Positions 46,018-49,206 of a DNA stretch of 49,206 nt are shown here, one piece after another (positions within the stretch are counted from its first letter, which is position 1; each line of letters begins with the position of its first letter). Both the position numbers and the translations under genes were made by a program. The notes below the pieces were generated by a model. The model worked only from the letters and a program-made list of their open reading frames with translations. It was not told the DNA's origin and did not search any database. Source of the DNA: Bacteroidota bacterium (GTDB taxonomy: Bacteria; Bacteroidota; Bacteroidia; Chitinophagales; BACL12); NCBI GenBank assembly GCA_016124275.1, contig WGOA01000011.1, forward strand, positions 1 through 49,206. The letters are read 5' to 3'.

Positions 46018-46680
46018 TTACCGCACCCTTAACCTCCGATAGCCAATGTTGCTGCGCATCCAGAAGCCCGATGCCAAACCAAAGGCAAAGCCACCGATAT
46101 GCGCCCACCAGGCCACTCCGCCAGATTCACCGTTCAAGGCTCCAAGTCCGCTGGTCATTTGCATGTAAAACCAAAGGCCCAGAAAGAGCACGGCAGGCAC
46201 CCGAAATGGGATGAGCACCAGGAACAGCAGAAAAACCTTGATCCGGCTGCGCGGGTACATGACCAGGTAGGCTCCAAGTACCGCGCTAATGGCTCCACTG
46301 GCGCCCAACATCGGAACGGGGCTGAAGGGATCCGTGATGGTGTGGGCAGCCGTGGCCGCTATTCCCCCGAGCAAATAAAACAACAGGAAACGCGGCGACC
46401 CTATGGTGGATTCAATGTTGTCCGCAAAAATCCAGAGGAAGACCATATTGCCCAGCAAGTGCAGGAAACCGCCGTGCAGGAACATGCTCGTGACCAGCGT
46501 GTCCCAATGGCGCAAGGCCAGGATGTCCGCAGGCACCGCCGAATAGCGCATCGTAAACGCGCCGCCGCCCGGCTCAATAAGTTGCCAGATAAAAACGCCG
46601 ATGTTCAGCGCCAAAAAGGTATAGCTGATCAGGGGTCGGTGCCCGCCGTGCACCTGATCGTCGCCGTAGGGGAAAAACAT
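46018..46680 (-). CDS. Rhomboid family intramembrane serine protease
   Basis: Six-helix membrane protease of 220 aa that cuts membrane-embedded substrates. The catalytic serine is Ser128 in LGASGAISAVLGAY (G-x-S-G), and the dyad histidine is His194 in WWAHIGGFAFGL. Other rhomboid marks are TSMFLHGGFLHLLGNMVFLWIF, with the HxxxxHxxxN pattern, and FYLLGGIAATAAH. Both catalytic residues are present, so activity is expected; substrates are unknown. A near-consensus promoter box (TAACTTTA, 46695-46688) ends 7 bases before the ATG. A link to processing of the T9SS cargo encoded just upstream is conceivable but not supported by sequence. Confidence 0.94.
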   Translation of the reverse strand: MFFPYGDDQVHGGHRPLISYTFLALNIGVFIWQLIEPGGGAFTMRYSAVPADILALRHWDTLVTSMFLHGGFLHLLGNMVFLWIFADNIESTIGSPRFLLFYLLGGIAATAAHTITDPFSPVPMLGASGAISAVLGAYLVMYPRSRIKVFLLFLVLIPFRVPAVLFLGLWFYMQMTSGLGALNGESGGVAWWAHIGGFAFGLASGFWMRSNIGYRRLRVR

Positions 46681-46687
46681 GCAGGGC

Positions 46688-46695
46688 TAAAGTTA
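46688..46695 (-). promoter_or_regulatory. Rhomboid gene promoter box, one mismatch
   Basis: Minus-strand TAACTTTA differs from TAnnTTTG at the last base and ends 7 bases before the ATG at 46680. No terminator is visible between the upstream T9SS gene and this box. Confidence 0.3.
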
Positions 46696-46775
46696 CGGCA
46701 TGGCGGGACACGAATGGACTGTTTGCCCCTCCCCTGTTAAAGCAGCATGTCCAGGAGACGGAGGGGCTTCCCAGG

Positions 46776-48260
46776 TTACTGTTTGAGCAACCTTTGGACT
46801 TTCTGTTTAAGGCTGCCTTCAATCGCAACTGTAGCAACGTAAACACCGGCAGGTAACCCAGTTAGGTCGAAGGGTGTTGTTCCGCTGAACCAGCGCCTGA
46901 CTACCTCCCTGCCGTAAAGGTCTTGCACCAACAACCAACCTTCCTTGGTACTATTCAATTGATACCACCCACTGCTGATGCTCGGGGTAATGGACCATTC
47001 TCCTTGTATGGGGAAAACAGGTTGGATGCTGGTTTGGGTGGTGTCTTGCGGAGAGAGGGTATCGCAAGGGCTGCCCACTAAAGGTCCGAGGTTGTAGTTG
47101 GCGAAGTTGGGGAGGGAGTAAACGCCAATCGTAGGTAATCCATCTAGGTAAACTCCAAATGTATCAAAAGCACAATAGAGAACACCCCGATTAGGCTCAT
47201 TAATTACAGCTAAAAATTCTGGGTATATAGGCAATCCACCAGAGGCAGACAACTTAACATTAACTTGATATACTTTTCCATCTGGAGCTAGCTGAAGTTG
47301 TCCACCTTGGTTGATGAAAAAATCTTCTCCTGGAAATGTATACAATAAAGAGTCTGTCAAAACTCCCGCACTTAATTGAATTTTATACAACTTATGTCTT
47401 GATGTGGAATTTGCATATATTGATTCTCCATCCAAAGAATAGGTGACCCCATAAAATCCACCGTTAACACTTGGCAACAACGTGTCTAAAATTTGTATAC
47501 TTCCATCGCAACGATTGAATTCGAAAACACCAAAAAATTTCGAGCCACCATCTGCACTAAATGAAATGGCTAATTGGTCTCCCATTGGAGATGGAGACAT
47601 CTCTCCACTGCGAACTGCTTCAAATCCAATCGAATAATCGTTATGGTAAGTAATCCCAGTTGGGTCCATCAATGCTACCAAAATTGAATCTGATTTATTT
47701 CCGTATGTACGTGCGATCACCCACCAATCTCGGCCATTACCATGTCGAATTGCAGTAACAGACTCTGCGACCTCGTTTTTCCAAACCGATAAATTTACTA
47801 CTCCGGAAACTAGTCCCGTCTTCCCTCCATTCAAAGTCTTATCAAACAAAGAGTAATGGACTTTACCTGAAAGTTCATTCGTATAAATAACGACAAACAA
47901 GTTATCACTGCTATCTCCAGGCCACGGAAGTGCAATACATGCATTTGTTCGAGTTGATCCATTGATTCCAGAAGGTCCAGGATTCAAAGAATCTGTCCCA
48001 GCAATGATGTTTAAATCGCTACCCCAGAACTGGACATTGTTACTAAACAAAACCAATTCACCTTCTTGATCGGAAATGGCTGTTGCTGCCTCAAAGGCGC
48101 TGTACCCTACAATTGCAGCGCGGACTTCTGGACCACCGGCAGTAAATTCTAGATGATTACCATTTCCAAACACCCAATGGGAGTCATGGCCCTGGCCCTG
48201 TGATGCTCTGCCGAAGCAGAGCATCACAGCAGTCAGGAAAGTCGCTATCACCCTCCTCAT
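46776..48260 (-). CDS. Secreted protein with T9SS type A sorting domain
   Basis: A 494-aa exported protein. It has a signal peptide (VIATFLTAVMLCFGRASQG), then a region of repeated beta-strand units with WD40/propeller-like character (LVLFSNNVQFWG, GEMSPSPMGDQLAISFSADG, QLQLAPDGKVYQVNV). The C-terminal ~75 residues form a T9SS sorting domain (LLVQDLYGREVVRRWFSG, DLTGLPAGVYVATVAIEG, QKVQRLLKQ). The sorting domain directs export through SprA and is usually removed at the cell surface. The ATG overlaps the stop of the upstream cargo gene (ATGA), so the two are translationally coupled. A 13-bp hairpin sits within its signal-peptide codons. AT-richer in its middle than neighbouring genes. Function unknown. 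Confidence 0.9.
   Translation of the reverse strand: MRRVIATFLTAVMLCFGRASQGQGHDSHWVFGNGNHLEFTAGGPEVRAAIVGYSAFEAATAISDQEGELVLFSNNVQFWGSDLNIIAGTDSLNPGPSGINGSTRTNACIALPWPGDSSDNLFVVIYTNELSGKVHYSLFDKTLNGGKTGLVSGVVNLSVWKNEVAESVTAIRHGNGRDWWVIARTYGNKSDSILVALMDPTGITYHNDYSIGFEAVRSGEMSPSPMGDQLAISFSADGGSKFFGVFEFNRCDGSIQILDTLLPSVNGGFYGVTYSLDGESIYANSTSRHKLYKIQLSAGVLTDSLLYTFPGEDFFINQGGQLQLAPDGKVYQVNVKLSASGGLPIYPEFLAVINEPNRGVLYCAFDTFGVYLDGLPTIGVYSLPNFANYNLGPLVGSPCDTLSPQDTTQTSIQPVFPIQGEWSITPSISSGWYQLNSTKEGWLLVQDLYGREVVRRWFSGTTPFDLTGLPAGVYVATVAIEGSLKQKVQRLLKQ
48199..48228 (-). repeat. Perfect 13-bp hairpin with UUCG loop inside a coding region
   Basis: On the minus strand (mRNA sense) UGUGAUGCUCUGC pairs perfectly with GCAGAGCAUCACA across the loop UUCG, giving the very stable C(UUCG)G tetraloop. 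It covers roughly codons 11-21 of the 494-aa T9SS cargo gene. No U-run follows, so it is not a standard terminator. Confidence 0.85.
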
Positions 48261-49206
48261 CGGTTAATGAAGAGTTTATAGGTTACCGCAAGTCCGCTAT
48301 CCTTTGTAATCTGCACAAGGTACAGGCCCTGGGGTAAGTTGCTGATGTCAACACTAACCGTTGATTCTGCTTCCATGCGAATTACCGGGAGTACTTGTCC
48401 TTGCAAATCGGTAAGCACAGCTGATGCGGGTTCGGTAGAGGCATCTAGAAAAACGATCGTCTGTGCGGGGTTTGGATAAATTCTGTTGAGATCCGGTAAG
48501 TTTGAAGCCAAACGTTCTTCAAATTCCACTGCTATCCAGTCGTTAGGCAGCGTGGTCAAACCCAATAGGCTCTGTGCCAATATAGCGGCTGAACCTGCAT
48601 CTTCCAGATCACGGTAGGCAATATCCCTCAAACTCAGGGCTTCATTTTCAGTCCAATCCGGATTTGGATCAGAAGCGGCATGACTAAGGCGAATAGACCA
48701 AACATCGCGGAGCAACGATTCCTCGATGTTAACGGGTGTCAGACCATTCAATACCGTTAAGGCTGAGTCAAAATTGCCTTGCCTGTAGATTTCCTCAGTT
48801 AAGGCTAGACCTTCAATGCTGCTTTGGCCCAACAGTGCCTGAACCTTATCATTGACAAATCCTGACCTGTACGCGGCCGAAAGAAAAGCATACAATCCAC
48901 CTGAAATACCTGAAGGGATAGGAGAGGCAAGCAAAGCGTCAATCTCGGATTCTCGATATTGACTCATGCCAAACGATTCCTGTTCACCTCTAGGGATTTC
49001 TCCTTCTCGGAACAGTGCCAAAGTGTCGCAAATGTCAGTGGTTGTGCCAACTAGGATACTTACAGCGGTCAGCCCTCCTGATGCGCTGATATTCGTCCCT
49101 GCTGGAAAATCATACGTGGCTGCGTTGCGATAATACCAATCTATCGAGCCTGCATCCGATAAATTGATGCTGATAGACCGAAATGGCTCATAAGGAGGTG
49201 TCGAAG
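48257..49206 (-). CDS. Large secreted protein with T9SS type A sorting domain, partial
   Basis: The frame is open from the right edge to the stop at 48257, giving at least 316 residues. A TTG at 49021 is in frame, but the reading frame continues upstream with ordinary residues (LSDAGSIDWYYRNAATYDFPAG, ISASGGLTAVSILVGTT), so the true start is outside the window. The visible part has acidic, Ser/Leu-rich helical sequence followed by a textbook sorting domain: IYPNPAQTIVFL, VLTDLQGQVLPV, VDISNLPQGLYLVQI and KLFINR. It would be exported through SprA and surface-attached or released. The upstream region resembles the end of a large cell-surface protein with LamG-, HYR- or PKD-type repeats, but no named domain can be assigned. 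Confidence 0.88.
   Translation of the reverse strand, partial: STPPYEPFRSISINLSDAGSIDWYYRNAATYDFPAGTNISASGGLTAVSILVGTTTDICDTLALFREGEIPRGEQESFGMSQYRESEIDALLASPIPSGISGGLYAFLSAAYRSGFVNDKVQALLGQSSIEGLALTEEIYRQGNFDSALTVLNGLTPVNIEESLLRDVWSIRLSHAASDPNPDWTENEALSLRDIAYRDLEDAGSAAILAQSLLGLTTLPNDWIAVEFEERLASNLPDLNRIYPNPAQTIVFLDASTEPASAVLTDLQGQVLPVIRMEAESTVSVDISNLPQGLYLVQITKDSGLAVTYKLFINR

Overview
The window looks like a chromosomal segment of a fairly GC-rich member of the Bacteroidota, most likely of the Saprospiria/Lewinella type. The lineage call rests on several signals: a full-length SprA type IX secretion (T9SS) translocon, two proteins with T9SS C-terminal sorting domains, a MurF-alanine racemase fusion, small families typical of the phylum (DUF4286, DUF6090, TM2 plus DUF2752), and repeated Bacteroidota promoter boxes (TAnnTTTG) just upstream of start codons. 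I identified no rRNA, tRNA, CRISPR array, prophage or insertion sequence. The genus-level guess is inference.

Layout. 1-416: the tail of a LytTR response regulator broken by an in-frame stop. 406-5561 (minus): an oligopeptide ABC importer, binding lipoprotein plus two permeases, with no ATPase in view. 5783-6679: a TIGR01777 epimerase. 6732-11612: the methionine/folate pair metH (minus) and metF (plus), reading away from a compact shared promoter region; metH carries a SAM-I riboswitch whose closing helix ends 10 nt before its ATG. 11676-15920: birA, and divergently rsfS-ftsH-LUD protein. 16010-18787: an LpxH hydrolase fused in frame to an exported beta-propeller-like domain, then prfA. 18793-20173 (minus): TM2, DUF2752 and an unknown protein. 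20268-25531: murF-alr and a TonB-dependent receptor. 25585-27825 (minus): DUF4286 and a TPR protein.

28042-37830 (minus) is a tightly packed run ruvA-sprA-gcvH-vanZ-tonB ending in a terminator-like hairpin; it holds the outer-membrane T9SS channel and a TonB energy transducer. 38067-42695 is the glyoxylate shunt (aceB-aceA, minus) with a divergent XRE/ScfR-type regulator and inverted/direct repeats over the aceB promoter. 42716-43908 is an AT-richer two-gene cassette (winged-helix protein plus nucleotidyltransferase) preceded by two copies of a 17-bp near-palindrome, resembling a toxin-antitoxin or defence module. 44086-49206 (minus) holds an enolase-superfamily dipeptide epimerase, a DUF6090 membrane protein, a rhomboid protease and two coupled T9SS cargo genes; the last runs off the right edge.

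The most notable items are the LpxH-propeller fusion, the duplicated operator of the nucleotidyltransferase cassette, the SAM-I riboswitch abutting the metH start, the operator-like repeats between aceB and its regulator, and a 13-bp UUCG-capped hairpin inside the signal-peptide codons of a T9SS cargo gene. No single feature can be called a new system from sequence alone. The cassette at 42716-44008 is the best candidate for an uncharacterised one.
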